Notes: generated by a model from the letters alone, not told the origin. Positions 11,630-20,345 are shown, counted from the stretch's first letter. The stretch: DNA of 64,000 nucleotides from Iodobacter fluviatilis (GCF_900451195.1 NZ_UGHR01000001.1:434001-498000); one strand, 5' to 3'. Translations and numbers: made by a program.

Positions 11630-12594
11630 TCTGTTTCCAGCTGGCCTTTGTTTGAATACTCTGTCCACTTACGGCGCAAAATACTGACCAGGCCACTACG
11701 TTTAACAGGGGCAGAGCCCCGCTCTAAAAGTTGCTTCTGAAGCTGAGGTACGCTTTGTGGTCTGCTGCCCGGATCTAAATTCAGGCAGGAAGAAATAAGC
11801 TCGATCAGCTCTGGTGAATAACGGTCTCCATAGCGGTCGTGCAGCTTGACCACTTTATCGAGTTTTAATCGCTGATCAGCCGCTTGTGGTGCTGTACCCG
11901 CAATACAGGCAAATAAGCTGGCGCCCACACCATAGATATCGGTCCAGGGCCCGTGAGGATCTTTTTTATTGTATTGCTCGGGGGCAGCAAAACCCGGTGT
12001 ATACATCGGGGTGAGTTTGCTTTGCTCCGTAGCCAGTGTCTGGCGGGCTGAGCCAAAATCCAGCAGCACCGGCGAGCCATCTTTGCGGATATAAATATTG
12101 GCAGGCTTGATATCTAAATGCAGCAGCTTATTCAGATGCACTTCACGCAGACCATTGAGTAAATGATAAAACACATGACGGATCAGGCCTTCATCTACGC
12201 CGCCTCTGCTGTGTTTTAGCTGAATTTCTTTTTGCAAAGTACGGCCGCGCTCGTACTCCATCACCATGTATACGGTATCGTTTGCGCGGAAAAAGTTGCG
12301 AACCCGGATAATATTTGGGTGCTGAATATGGGCTAAAGTTTTACCTTCTTCAAAAAAACATTTTAAGCCGTGACGAAACAAGGCAATACTGTCTTCGCTG
12401 CGTGCTTGCACCAGTTCACCCTCTGTTCGGAGGGCTAAAGAATTGGGCAAATACTCCTTAATGGCGACTGGATAATCTTTTTCATCATGCGCCAGATACA
12501 CAATGCTAAAGCCTCCTGCGGACAGCAGTTTAGCGATCGTGTAGTTCTGAAGTTGATAGCCGCGTGCGAGCGGTTGATTGCTTGGGGTTGCCAT
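11626..12594 (-). CDS. Hanks-type Ser/Thr protein kinase
   Basis: A 322-residue soluble kinase, catalytic domain at about residues 15-285. The glycine loop reads LLSAGGFSIVYLA, the ATP-binding Lys is in PVAIKEYLP, the catalytic loop is HLDIKPANIYI (Leu replaces Arg of HRD, so it is a non-RD kinase), and the metal site is DFGSARQ. The activation segment ends PGFAAPEQY. There is no transmembrane segment or sensor domain, so it is probably cytosolic and controlled by its partner phosphatase, whose ATG overlaps its stop. It is divergent from yicC. Confidence 0.93.
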   Translation of the reverse strand: MATPSNQPLARGYQLQNYTIAKLLSAGGFSIVYLAHDEKDYPVAIKEYLPNSLALRTEGELVQARSEDSIALFRHGLKCFFEEGKTLAHIQHPNIIRVRNFFRANDTVYMVMEYERGRTLQKEIQLKHSRGGVDEGLIRHVFYHLLNGLREVHLNKLLHLDIKPANIYIRKDGSPVLLDFGSARQTLATEQSKLTPMYTPGFAAPEQYNKKDPHGPWTDIYGVGASLFACIAGTAPQAADQRLKLDKVVKLHDRYGDRYSPELIELISSCLNLDPGSRPQSVPQLQKQLLERGSAPVKRSGLVSILRRKWTEYSNKGQLETE

Positions 12595-12679
12595 GCGTGT
12601 CTTTTCGTTATACTTGTGTATCTGTTAATTTTGATTTCAGCTTGATGGAATGTAAAGCAAATCCCATAAAGGAGCTCTA

Positions 12680-13546
12680 ATGATTTTAAGTATGACTGGT
12701 TTTGCCTCAATTCAACGTGAATTGACAGGCGGCACCTTAAGTATTGAGCTGCGTTCGGTTAATCACCGTTTTTTAGACCTTACTCTCAGAACTCCGGAAG
12801 AAATCCGCCCGTTTGAAGGCGGGATTCGTGAGCGTGTATCTGCAAAACTAGCCCGTGGCAAAGTAGAGTGCCGGGTAAACTGGAACGCGCGTGCCGGTGG
12901 AGAGGCCGCTTTACAGCTGAATACAGAACTATTACAGCAGCTTTTAGCCGCCGCTGCAGTCGCAAAAAAAATTGCTCCCCTCGCTTCCGAGCTGCAGCTT
13001 GGCGAGCTTTTACGCTGGCCGGGTGTTTTATCTGCGCAAGTTGCCGCACCAGAATCACTGGGCACAGCCTGTCTTGAAGTGCTGGACGAAGCACTCCTTG
13101 ATTTTAGCGCCAGCCGTGGCCGTGAGGGTGAAAAGCTCAAAGCGCATCTTTTAGAGCGTGTTGCGGGAATGCAAACCATTGTGAATGAAGTAACCCCGCT
13201 GATTCCGCAGCTGGCCGCCTCTTACGAAGCCCGCATGAAAGCGCGCTTTTTAGATGCACTGGGTACGATGGACGACGATAGAGTGCGCCAAGAAATTGTG
13301 ATCTTTGCGCAAAAAATTGATATCGACGAAGAGCTTTCACGTCTGAATGCACATTTCAGCGAAATTCGTCGCATTCTGGAAAAAGGCGGCTCAGTGGGTA
13401 AGCGCCTCGATTTTCTGATGCAAGAGCTTAACCGTGAAGCCAATACCCTTGGATCCAAATCAGTCAGCGCCGAAACCAGCCGCGCCTCGATTGAGCTTAA
13501 AGTATTGATTGAGCAGATGCGTGAGCAAATTCAGAATATTGAATAG
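12680..13546 (+). CDS. yicC: YicC/YloC family endoribonuclease
   Basis: The 288-residue protein matches the YicC family at both ends: MILSMTGFASIQRELTGG at the N-terminus and RLDFLMQELNREANTLGSKS near the C-terminus. Members of this family have been shown to cut RNA endonucleolytically and to affect small-RNA turnover in E. coli. A strong AAGGAG site 6 bp before the ATG fixes the start. It is usually found near rph or gmk; both are in this window but not adjacent. A terminator follows. Confidence 0.95.
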   Translation: MILSMTGFASIQRELTGGTLSIELRSVNHRFLDLTLRTPEEIRPFEGGIRERVSAKLARGKVECRVNWNARAGGEAALQLNTELLQQLLAAAAVAKKIAPLASELQLGELLRWPGVLSAQVAAPESLGTACLEVLDEALLDFSASRGREGEKLKAHLLERVAGMQTIVNEVTPLIPQLAASYEARMKARFLDALGTMDDDRVRQEIVIFAQKIDIDEELSRLNAHFSEIRRILEKGGSVGKRLDFLMQELNREANTLGSKSVSAETSRASIELKVLIEQMREQIQNIE

Positions 13547-13573
13547 TGTTGGTGCCTCTGCTTGTAAAAAACC

Positions 13574-13600
13574 AAAGCCCGGATCTTGCCGGGCTTTTTC
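13574..13600. terminator. Bidirectional terminator between yicC and nrtR
   Basis: The 9-bp perfect arms AAAGCCCGG and CCGGGCTTT have a 6-base loop and run directly into T residues. The site lies between convergent genes. Confidence 0.9.
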
Positions 13601-13626
13601 TTAACAAGTGTTCCTCTTTTGCCGCA

Positions 13627-14310
13627 CTATAGGCTTAAATTCCGCTCAAAATTCACCAAATCAGCCCCCGGCTTAAGCGTGTAAAGCTGGGCCATGCGCC
13701 CGCCTGATGAGACTTTTTCTTCTCTGATTTCAAAGATGCGGGATGCTTCGATCCGGCGCATCAGGCTTTTTCTTTGTATGGGTTTTTCAATAATGGCTTC
13801 AATGACCGTTTTTAACTGGGCAATGGTAAATTGCGCGGGCAGGCAAAATATGGGCGTCATTGAGTAGAGCGTTTTTTGCTGCAAGCGCTGCTTTGCCATT
13901 TGAATAATTTGCAGATGATCAAAAGCCAGGTTTGTTTTTTCCAGATCACTCACCGCAATCCAGCTGGCAGATTCTACGCTGCTGATTTGGGGGCTGACAT
14001 CCTGGCAGGCCACGAGCGCAAAGTAGGCAAGGGTGACACTAAAGCCACGCGGGTCCCTATCTGGCCCTGATATGACTTGCAATTGTTCCAGATAAGCGGG
14101 TTTTAAACCGGTTTTGGCTTCCAGCTTACGGCTTGCCGTGGCATCGGTATTGGTATCCTGCTCTACGTCAATAAAGCCGCCAGGTAGGGCCCAAGCACCT
14201 GTAAAGGGCGCCTGGGCGCGTTTTACCAGCAGCACCATCAGCTGCCCGTTTTTTACCGTAAACAGCACGCTGTCAACGGTGAACAATGGATTTGTATATT
14301 CTGTACTCAT
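13627..14310 (-). CDS. nrtR: NrtR-type Nudix transcriptional regulator of NAD metabolism
   Basis: The 227 residues comprise an N-terminal Nudix domain (FTGAWALPGGFIDVEQDT onwards) and a C-terminal winged helix (near IQRKSLMRRIEASRIF). NrtR proteins bind ADP-ribose and repress NAD synthesis or salvage genes. The Nudix box is degenerate: where hydrolases have RExxEExG, this has RKLEAKTG, so the metal-binding glutamates are lost, as expected for a regulator that binds but does not hydrolyse. It is divergent from a PRPP synthetase-nadV operon, and two copies of a shared palindrome in the intergenic region fit autoregulation plus control of that operon. The assignment to NrtR rests on this context and architecture. 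Confidence 0.88.
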   Translation of the reverse strand: MSTEYTNPLFTVDSVLFTVKNGQLMVLLVKRAQAPFTGAWALPGGFIDVEQDTNTDATASRKLEAKTGLKPAYLEQLQVISGPDRDPRGFSVTLAYFALVACQDVSPQISSVESASWIAVSDLEKTNLAFDHLQIIQMAKQRLQQKTLYSMTPIFCLPAQFTIAQLKTVIEAIIEKPIQRKSLMRRIEASRIFEIREEKVSSGGRMAQLYTLKPGADLVNFERNLSL

Positions 14311-14323
14311 TCAGATGCCTAAC

Positions 14324-14342
14324 TTGTGTCTCTGGGACATTA
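14324..14342. promoter_or_regulatory. Putative NrtR operator at the nrtR promoter
   Basis: TTGTGTC, a 5-bp spacer, then GACATTA: an imperfect copy of the palindrome at 14397-14415 with the same spacing. On the minus strand a perfect TATAAT (14339-14344) overlaps it, about 29 bp before the nrtR ATG, so binding here would block nrtR transcription. Confidence 0.55.
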
Positions 14343-14390
14343 TAAAGCATATACCTTAGCTTGTTTTGACGGATTTTTACGTCGTAGTGA

Positions 14391-14419
14391 TTGACATAGT
14401 GTCACAGAGACACTAACAT
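14391..14419 (+). promoter_or_regulatory. Sigma-70 promoter with embedded NrtR operator (prs-nadV operon)
   Basis: A perfect -35 TTGACA (14391-14396) is spaced 17 bp from -10 TAACAT (14414-14419). The spacer is almost filled by the palindrome TAGTGTCACAGAGACACTA (14397-14415), with 7-bp perfect arms and a 5-bp centre. A repressor on this site would exclude RNA polymerase. The match to NrtR is inferred from the adjacent regulator gene. Confidence 0.75.
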
Positions 14420-14473
14420 GCTTATCACTGCTTCAGCATTTAAATCATATTTTCAGTACAGTCTTTTAACCAG

Positions 14474-15355
14474 TTGCAGCCTTATTGGGTGATCATGATG
14501 GATGGATGTTCCAGTCGTTTTTATTTACCCCGCACAGAAAACATGGGGGCAGAATATAAGCAGTTTCAATTTGGCGCAGGTGAAAGTCATTTTCAAATAT
14601 TATCTCCGATCAGCCGCCATGCTGAAATTATGTTTCGCTATTCAGGTGATCAATCCATTATTCAGCTGCTCTTATTAACGGATGCTTTAAAGCGGCATGG
14701 CGCAGAAGTGATTGATCTTTATATCCCTTATTTCCCCGGCGCAAGGCAAGACAGGGTGTGCAATCAGGGAGAAGCACTTTCTGTAAAAGTGTATGCGGAT
14801 ATGATTAATCAGCAAAATTTTAATCGGGTATTTATATTTGACCCGCATAGTGATGTAACAGCGGCGGTATTGAATAAGGCCCGGGTGGTAAAAAATCATC
14901 AGCTGATTAAACAGGTGCTTGCTGAAATAGCAGAAGAAATGGTATTAATCTCGCCCGATGCTGGATCAAATAAAAAAATATTTGAATTATCCGTTCAGTT
15001 GGGTGGGCTGGAAGTGATCAGGGCAGATAAAGTGCGTGATGTCAGTAATGGCAGGATTATTGATACCGAAGTGTATTGTGATGATCTGGGCGGAAAAACC
15101 TGCGTTATTATTGATGATATCTGTGCTGGTGGCCGCACTTTTATGGAATTAGCTAAAAAACTAAAAGCTAAAAATAGTGGCAGGATTATTTTAATTGTTT
15201 CGCATTATGAAGGCGTGGCAAACGAGGGCGATCTGCGCGCCAGTGGTATTGATGCTGTCTTTACAAGCAATAGCCTGAAAAATATGATTAGTACTGATTA
15301 TATTACCGTAAAAGATATTTGGTCCTTTATGCCGCTTCAAGGAGAATCAAAATGA
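14474..15355 (+). CDS. prs: Ribose-phosphate pyrophosphokinase of the NAD-salvage type
   Basis: It makes PRPP from ribose 5-phosphate and ATP, supplying the co-substrate of the next gene. The PRPP-binding loop VIIDDICAGGRTF, the catalytic segment YIPYFPGARQDRV and the FDPHSD site mark the family, but the protein (293 residues) is shorter and more divergent than housekeeping Prs, consistent with a second copy dedicated to NAD salvage. The start is uncertain: TTG 14474 includes the first beta strand (YWVIMMDG) but lacks a ribosome site; ATG 14495 or 14498 lies just behind GGTGA. The stop overlaps the nadV ATG (ATGA). Confidence 0.88.
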   Translation: MQPYWVIMMDGCSSRFYLPRTENMGAEYKQFQFGAGESHFQILSPISRHAEIMFRYSGDQSIIQLLLLTDALKRHGAEVIDLYIPYFPGARQDRVCNQGEALSVKVYADMINQQNFNRVFIFDPHSDVTAAVLNKARVVKNHQLIKQVLAEIAEEMVLISPDAGSNKKIFELSVQLGGLEVIRADKVRDVSNGRIIDTEVYCDDLGGKTCVIIDDICAGGRTFMELAKKLKAKNSGRIILIVSHYEGVANEGDLRASGIDAVFTSNSLKNMISTDYITVKDIWSFMPLQGESK

Positions 15356-16818
15356 ACTTAAATCCAGTTACTGCGATTGATGGCTATAAAGTAGACCATC
15401 GCAGACAATATCCTGATCAGACTGAAATTGTATTTAGCAACTTAACCGCCAGAACTACGCGCAGAACATATACCGACAAAATGGTATTTTTTGGTCTGCA
15501 GTATTTTATTAAAGATTTTCTGATTAAGCGCTGGAATGCTGATTTTTTTCAACAGCCTAAAGAAGCCGTTATCAGCCGTTTTGAGCGCCGTATTAATAAT
15601 TATCTGGGTCCGAATAATGTGGGTACTCAGCATATTGCAGATTTGCACGATCTGGGTTATCTGCCGATTAAAATTATGGCTCTGCCAGAAGGATCGGTTT
15701 ACCCGTTGCGTGTGCCTTGCCTAGTGATTTTTAATACAGATGAGCGTTTTTTCTGGCTGACTAATTATCTAGAAACGATTCTTTCGACCAATGTTTGGGG
15801 AATGTGTACCAGCGCGACAACGGCGCACGAGTATAAAAAAATTCTCACCCGATATGCCTTGGAAACCGATGGCAGTACTGATTTTGTAAACTGGCAAGGC
15901 CATGATTTCAGCTTCAGAGGGATGTTTGGTGCAGAGGCCGCAGCAATGAGTGGTGCAGCCCATTTACTAAGTTTTACCGGCACGGATACCATTCCGGCCA
16001 TTGATTTTCTGGAAGATTATTACCTAGCCGATAGCGATAAGGAATTGGTGGGTGGCAGTGTGGCAGCTACTGAGCATTCGGTGATGTGTGCAGGAGGAAT
16101 GGAGAATGAATTAGAAACATTCCGCCGTTTAGTTGAAGATATTTACCCTGCCGGAATTGTGAGTATTGTTTCTGATTCATGGGATTTCTGGCAGGTGATG
16201 ACTGATTTTACCGTGCAGCTGAAAGATAAAATTATGGCTCGTAATGGTAAAGTCGTATTCAGGCCTGATACCGGATCACCCGTAAAAATGATTTGTGGTG
16301 ATGCCACGGCACAGCCAGGTAGCCCTGAATATAAAGGTGCAATTGAATGCCTATGGGAAGTATTTGGTGGTACTGAAAGCAGTAAAGGCTATAAACAACT
16401 TGATCCGCATGTGGGTTTGATTTATGGCGATTCTATTACCATTGAAATTGCCGAAGCGATTTGTGCAGGTTTAAAAGCCAAAGGCTTTGCTTCGACCAAT
16501 GTGGTGTTTGGTATTGGCAGCTATACCTATCAGTATGTCACTCGTGATACGGATGGCTTTGCGGTAAAAGCGACGTTTGCAAAAATTGCTGGGGCCGATA
16601 AAGAAATATTTAAAGCGCCCAAAACCGGTGATGGCACAAAAAATTCGGCCAAAGGCTTGGTGGCTGTATATAAAAACCAACAGGGCGAGTTTTATTTAAA
16701 AGATCAGGCCAGCTGGAGCGATGTTTATAACTGCGAGTTTATCCCCGTATTTGAAAACGGGAAAATCCTAAATGAAGCCAGCCTTGCTGAGATCAGAGCC
16801 AGATTAGCTGCAAATTAA
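15352..16818 (+). CDS. nadV: Nicotinamide phosphoribosyltransferase (NAMPT/NadV family)
   Basis: NadV joins nicotinamide and PRPP to give NMN, a one-step route of NAD salvage. The 488-residue size and sequence match NAMPT-type enzymes rather than PncB: MNLNPVTAIDGYKVDHRRQYP at the start, VGGSVAATEHSVMCAGG, SDSWDFWQV and FRPDTGSP in the core. The ATG at 15352 overlaps the prs stop; an in-frame start at 15319 lies inside prs and is less likely. The gene pair makes the PRPP and uses it, and an NMN adenylyltransferase must be encoded elsewhere. Confidence 0.95.
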   Translation: MNLNPVTAIDGYKVDHRRQYPDQTEIVFSNLTARTTRRTYTDKMVFFGLQYFIKDFLIKRWNADFFQQPKEAVISRFERRINNYLGPNNVGTQHIADLHDLGYLPIKIMALPEGSVYPLRVPCLVIFNTDERFFWLTNYLETILSTNVWGMCTSATTAHEYKKILTRYALETDGSTDFVNWQGHDFSFRGMFGAEAAAMSGAAHLLSFTGTDTIPAIDFLEDYYLADSDKELVGGSVAATEHSVMCAGGMENELETFRRLVEDIYPAGIVSIVSDSWDFWQVMTDFTVQLKDKIMARNGKVVFRPDTGSPVKMICGDATAQPGSPEYKGAIECLWEVFGGTESSKGYKQLDPHVGLIYGDSITIEIAEAICAGLKAKGFASTNVVFGIGSYTYQYVTRDTDGFAVKATFAKIAGADKEIFKAPKTGDGTKNSAKGLVAVYKNQQGEFYLKDQASWSDVYNCEFIPVFENGKILNEASLAEIRARLAAN

Positions 16819-16844
16819 TGTTAGGATTGTGTGAGTTGTGAAAT

Positions 16845-16875
16845 AAAAAGGGTGAGCCAGTCTCGCCCTTTTTTT
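16845..16875 (+). terminator. Terminator of the prs-nadV operon
   Basis: The hairpin GGGTGAG / CTCGCCC (one G-T pair) has A residues on the 5' side and seven T after it, 27 bp past the nadV stop. Confidence 0.85.
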
Positions 16876-16914
16876 AAGCGCTGTTATTTCATTGATTCAT
16901 TACAGGAGAAAGCG

Positions 16915-17868
16915 ATGAATTCGTTTCAACGTTTGCTGTTAGGTGCAATGGTTTTAACTACGTTTCAGGCCGGGGCGGCAGCGCCTGTGGTAAAAACTTC
17001 GGCACCAGGGTTTTATCGGGTGATGCTGGGTGATTTTGAAATAACGGCTTTATCAGATGGCACCGTTTCACTGCCGGTGAGCAATATTCTTACGAATACC
17101 AGCAAGACTAAAGTTGAAAAAACTTTGGCCAAATATTTTTTATCCAGCCCTTTAGAAACCTCCGTGAATGCGTATTTAATTAACACCGGTGAGAAACTGG
17201 TGTTGGTGGATACCGGCGCAGCGGGTTTATTTGGCCCAACGCTGGGGCATTTTGGTGAAAGTTTGAAGGCCGCGGGTTATTCACCTGAGCAAATTGATGA
17301 AGTCTATATCACCCATTTGCATGGCGATCATATGGGCGGGCTGATGGCAGGCGGAGAGCTGGCTTTTCCAAATGCCATATTGCGGCTGGATCAGCGTGAT
17401 GTGGATTTCTGGCTGAGCCAGGCCAATATGGATGCTGCACCTGCAGACGCCAAAATATATTTTCAAGGCGCAATGGCTTCGGTGAATCCCTATATCAAAG
17501 CGGGAAAGCTGAAGACGTTTAATGGTGATACAGATTTAATTCCCGGCGTTAAAGCGGTGGCAGCGCATGGTCATACCGCCGGGCATAGTATTTATAAGGT
17601 AGAAAGTAAGGGACAAACGCTGGTGCTGTGGGGCGATTTAATGCACGTTGCTGCTGTGCAATTTGCTCAGCCCAGTGTAACGATTCAATTTGATACTGAC
17701 AGTAAGGCTGCTGCTATAGAGCGTAAAAAAGCTTATGCCGAAGCGGCTAAACAGGGCTATTTAATCGGCTCTGCTCACCTTTCTTTTCCGGGGCTTGGGC
17801 ATTTACGGAAAGCGGATAAGGGCTATGAATGGCTGCCGGTGAATTATTCGCCTATGTATGGGAAGTAG
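16915..17868 (+). CDS. Exported metallo-beta-lactamase-fold hydrolase
   Basis: The 317-residue protein starts at ATG 16915 behind AGGAGA; the frame is open from 16831 but that part carries the nadV terminator. A signal peptide (MNSFQRLLLGAMVLTTFQAG, cleavage after AAA near residue 23) points to the periplasm. The zinc motif THLHGDHMGG, the distal histidine in AAHGHTAGHS and the metal-bridging Asp in LWGDLMH are intact. Relatives include lactonases and other hydrolases of unknown substrate, so I give no specific reaction. It stands alone between two terminators. Confidence 0.88.
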   Translation: MNSFQRLLLGAMVLTTFQAGAAAPVVKTSAPGFYRVMLGDFEITALSDGTVSLPVSNILTNTSKTKVEKTLAKYFLSSPLETSVNAYLINTGEKLVLVDTGAAGLFGPTLGHFGESLKAAGYSPEQIDEVYITHLHGDHMGGLMAGGELAFPNAILRLDQRDVDFWLSQANMDAAPADAKIYFQGAMASVNPYIKAGKLKTFNGDTDLIPGVKAVAAHGHTAGHSIYKVESKGQTLVLWGDLMHVAAVQFAQPSVTIQFDTDSKAAAIERKKAYAEAAKQGYLIGSAHLSFPGLGHLRKADKGYEWLPVNYSPMYGK

Positions 17869-17883
17869 GCAGGGTAGGGCGCA

Positions 17884-17913
17884 AAAAAAAGCCGAAGCAA
17901 TTCGGCTTTTTTT
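17884..17913. terminator. Bidirectional terminator
   Basis: The arms AAAAGCCGAA and TTCGGCTTTT enclose GCAA and continue into T residues. The site serves the MBL-fold gene and probably hmuV on the other strand. Confidence 0.9.
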
Positions 17914-18012
17914 ATTGAAAGTTTATTTTTGATTTACGGATCACTATGTTTCTGTGATGGAAAATTTGTGTTCTTCGTGGTTCAAGCTTTTGGGGGTACT
18001 GCGCTTCATCCC

Positions 18013-18813
18013 TTATTCAAACAACACCAAACACCGCTCCTCATGCTTAGGATGCGGGATGACGGTGGATGCAATGCCGTAGGCGGTGCTGAGCAGGCTG
18101 GGGGTGAGAACTTCCTTGGGTGTGCCGCAGGCGACGGTGCTGCCGTTTTTAAGCAGCAGCAAATGGTTGCACCAGCGGGCGGCGAGGTTTACGTCGTGCA
18201 GGACGACGGCTACGGCGATATTTTCGCTCTGCGCCAGGCGGCTGACTACGGCAAGTAAATCGTGCTGATGGCGTGGGTCTAGGCTGGCGGTGGGCTCATC
18301 TAGCAGCAAATACCGTGGCTGGCCTGGATTCGCGAGGATTTGCAGCAGCACGCGGGCAAATTGCACGCGTTGTTGCTCACCACCGGATAGCTGGGTGTAA
18401 CGGCGCTGGGCCAGATGGCTGATATCGGCGAGTTGTAAAACCTTTAAGCTTAAGTTGTACACGGTATGGGGTGACAGCTCTGCAAAGGGGTAAGCCCCCA
18501 TGGCAATGACTTCTTCGACCCCAAGATCGAAAGTGAGATTCGGGTTTTGCGGCAGCACAGCACGCTGACGGGCGAGTTTTGCCGCTGGCATATCAGCGAT
18601 ATTTTCCCCTTTTAAGCAGATAGCACCCTGATCGGCCTTGATCTCGCCAGACAGCAGCGACAGCAGCGTGGACTTGCCTGCACCATTGGCACCCAGAATG
18701 GCCGTGACTTCACCGGCACGCAGCGTCAGAGAAACATCATTCAAAATCAGCTGCTTGCCGCGTTTAAAGTAAAGATTCTGAGTGTTTAATAAGCTGGGCA
18801 TTTGTTTTTCCAC
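18013..18813 (-). CDS. hmuV: Heme ABC transporter, ATPase subunit
   Basis: This ATPase powers heme import across the inner membrane with HmuU and HmuT. Of its 266 residues, Walker A is ILGANGAGKST, the signature is LSGGEQQRVQF and Walker B is YLLLDEPTAS. It belongs to the FecE/BtuD-like class. It is last in the minus-strand heme cluster, separated from hmuU by 216 bp that hold a dispersed repeat at 18951-18998. Confidence 0.95.
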   Translation of the reverse strand: MEKQMPSLLNTQNLYFKRGKQLILNDVSLTLRAGEVTAILGANGAGKSTLLSLLSGEIKADQGAICLKGENIADMPAAKLARQRAVLPQNPNLTFDLGVEEVIAMGAYPFAELSPHTVYNLSLKVLQLADISHLAQRRYTQLSGGEQQRVQFARVLLQILANPGQPRYLLLDEPTASLDPRHQHDLLAVVSRLAQSENIAVAVVLHDVNLAARWCNHLLLLKNGSTVACGTPKEVLTPSLLSTAYGIASTVIPHPKHEERCLVLFE

Positions 18814-18950
18814 ACGGGTAAGAGGGCATTTGCGGCTGAAGCCACTTCTGCTGATCGCGTCTGCTCTTTAAAAGGGGTCATGTCACAGAGCGCTAAAGCA
18901 GATGTTCGCTAAAACACAAAAGGCATAAAAAACGGATCATTTTTCTTGGT

Positions 18951-18998
18951 ATCCTCCGTGTCATTCTGTGCCCTCTGTCGTTCAGAATTTAGGTTTTA
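18951..18998. repeat. R2-family short dispersed repeat
   Basis: The copy reads CCTCCGTG, then CTCTGT, then AATTTAGGTTTT. The same order of words recurs at 22571, 26583 (inverted), 39355, 47311 (inverted) and 47441, always in gaps between genes. This copy lies between hmuU and hmuV. Confidence 0.6.
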
Positions 18999-19029
18999 TG
19001 TGCATACCAAGAGTCATCGCCCGTACGGT

Positions 19030-20052
19030 TTATTTCCGCGAAATCAGCAACCAAAGAAAGAACGGCCCACCGATCAGGCTGGTGACGATGCCAATTGGCA
19101 GCTCGGCGGGTTGTGCCACAAGGCGGGCTAGGCAGTCGGCGGCGACAAGGGCAATGGCACCGGCCAGCATCGATGCGGGCAATAAACGCCGATGATCAGC
19201 ACCCAGCACCATTCTGACTAAATGTGGTACGACCAGCCCTACAAAGCCTATTCCGCCGGTTGCTGCCACCAGCGGGCCAATTAATAGTGCGGTGAGCAAG
19301 ACTAACTTGCGACGGATGGCCTTCATGGGAAAGCCTAAATGCTGTGCTTCGCGCTCACCTAAGAGCAGTGCATTCATGGCGCGCCAGTGGCGCAGAATCA
19401 GCGCCGAAATCATCAGCAGGACAGGGCTTAGCACGCTAAGCAAAGACCATGTGCCACCTGCCAGACTGCCCATGCTCCAGAAGGTCAGGCTGCGCAGCTG
19501 TTGATCATCTGCCATATAGGTCATCAGCCCGATCAGGCTGAAGCAGATGGCATTGATGGCAATCCCCGCCAGCAGCAGCCCGGCAATGCCCTGATAATGT
19601 TTGCCCAAGTGATAAGCCAGCGCCGTGGCAATCAGGCTGCCAAGAAAGGCCGCCGGGGCCAGCACCATTAAGCTGCCCCCACCAAATAAAATGGCCGTGA
19701 CTGCCCCTAAGGATGCGCCTGAGGTAATGCCCAACAGGCCAGGCTCGGCCAGCGGGTTTCTGAATAAAGCTTGCATGGCTGCGCCAGTGAGCGCCAATAC
19801 CGCCCCGGCCAGTGCGCTAAATACAACGCGCGGCAGGCGCATATCCAGCAAAACGCTTTGCCAGAGCTGCTGCTCGGTGCCGATTTCAAATCGGGGGTTG
19901 AAGATTAACTGCGGTAACTCGCTAAGCGGAATGGCAACAGCGCCACTGCTGGCTGAAATCATCATCAGCAAAATAAGCAAGCCGCCTAAGGCCCACAGCA
20001 GCCAGTTTGAAAACTGCGGCAAGGTTGTGCGGGGCTGGCTTATTGCGGTCAT
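19030..20052 (-). CDS. hmuU: Heme ABC transporter, permease subunit
   Basis: A FecCD-type permease of 340 residues with about ten membrane segments. I start it at ATG 20052 (MTAISQPRTTLPQF), which has AGGA upstream; the frame stays open to 20238 but only because it runs through a repeat element. Conserved motifs include RLPRVVFSALAGAVLALTGA, NPLAEPGLLGITSGASLGA and GFVGLVVPHLVRM, the last being the ATPase contact region. Operon order is receptor-hemS-hmuT-hmuU-hmuV. Confidence 0.94.
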   Translation of the reverse strand: MTAISQPRTTLPQFSNWLLWALGGLLILLMMISASSGAVAIPLSELPQLIFNPRFEIGTEQQLWQSVLLDMRLPRVVFSALAGAVLALTGAAMQALFRNPLAEPGLLGITSGASLGAVTAILFGGGSLMVLAPAAFLGSLIATALAYHLGKHYQGIAGLLLAGIAINAICFSLIGLMTYMADDQQLRSLTFWSMGSLAGGTWSLLSVLSPVLLMISALILRHWRAMNALLLGEREAQHLGFPMKAIRRKLVLLTALLIGPLVAATGGIGFVGLVVPHLVRMVLGADHRRLLPASMLAGAIALVAADCLARLVAQPAELPIGIVTSLIGGPFFLWLLISRK

Positions 20053-20072
20053 GATCAATCCTGGTACAAGGG

Positions 20073-20345
20073 GAAAAAGATGAGTGCCTTCGGCACGTTG
20101 ATTTTGGAGCGGTAGCCACCGCAGGGGCGTTCTTTTCTTCGCCAAGAAAAGAACCAAAGCGACAACACCAAAAACACGAAGACCCCTGCGCTGCGGACAA
20201 TCGAGTCGGCGGCTGCGGGACTTACTTCGCTCGCTCAAACAGGATCAAAGAAACCCCGCCCCGCTTGTTCCTCGTGTAGCGGCTTCAAGGGGAGGATTTA
20301 AGCCCCATGCAAACAGCGCGTTTATTGCATTCCTCGCTGTTTGCT
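20073..20345 (+). repeat. R1-family dispersed structured repeat, copy A
   Basis: About 270 bp between hmuT and hmuU. In order it shows the hairpin GTGCC/GGCAC, the hairpin GCGGT/ACCGC, and a perfect 11-bp stem (GTTCTTTTCTT with AAGAAAAGAAC around CGCC, 20129-20154), then a GC-rich body ending GTTTGCT. Other copies are at 26672, 28410, 38810 (partial), 39022, 48322 (partial) and 22287 (fragment). Orientation is antisense to the heme operon. The open frames that cross it are not protein-coding. Confidence 0.85.

Noticed and set aside
12763..13179. Long open frames antisense to yicC (up to 138 codons)
   Set aside because: They lie entirely under a strongly conserved gene and have no ribosome site; a common effect of codon bias.
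20053..20238. 62-codon N-terminal extension of hmuU
   Set aside because: The sequence is R1 copy A read in frame. The permease family begins at MTAISQ, and AGGA precedes that ATG.
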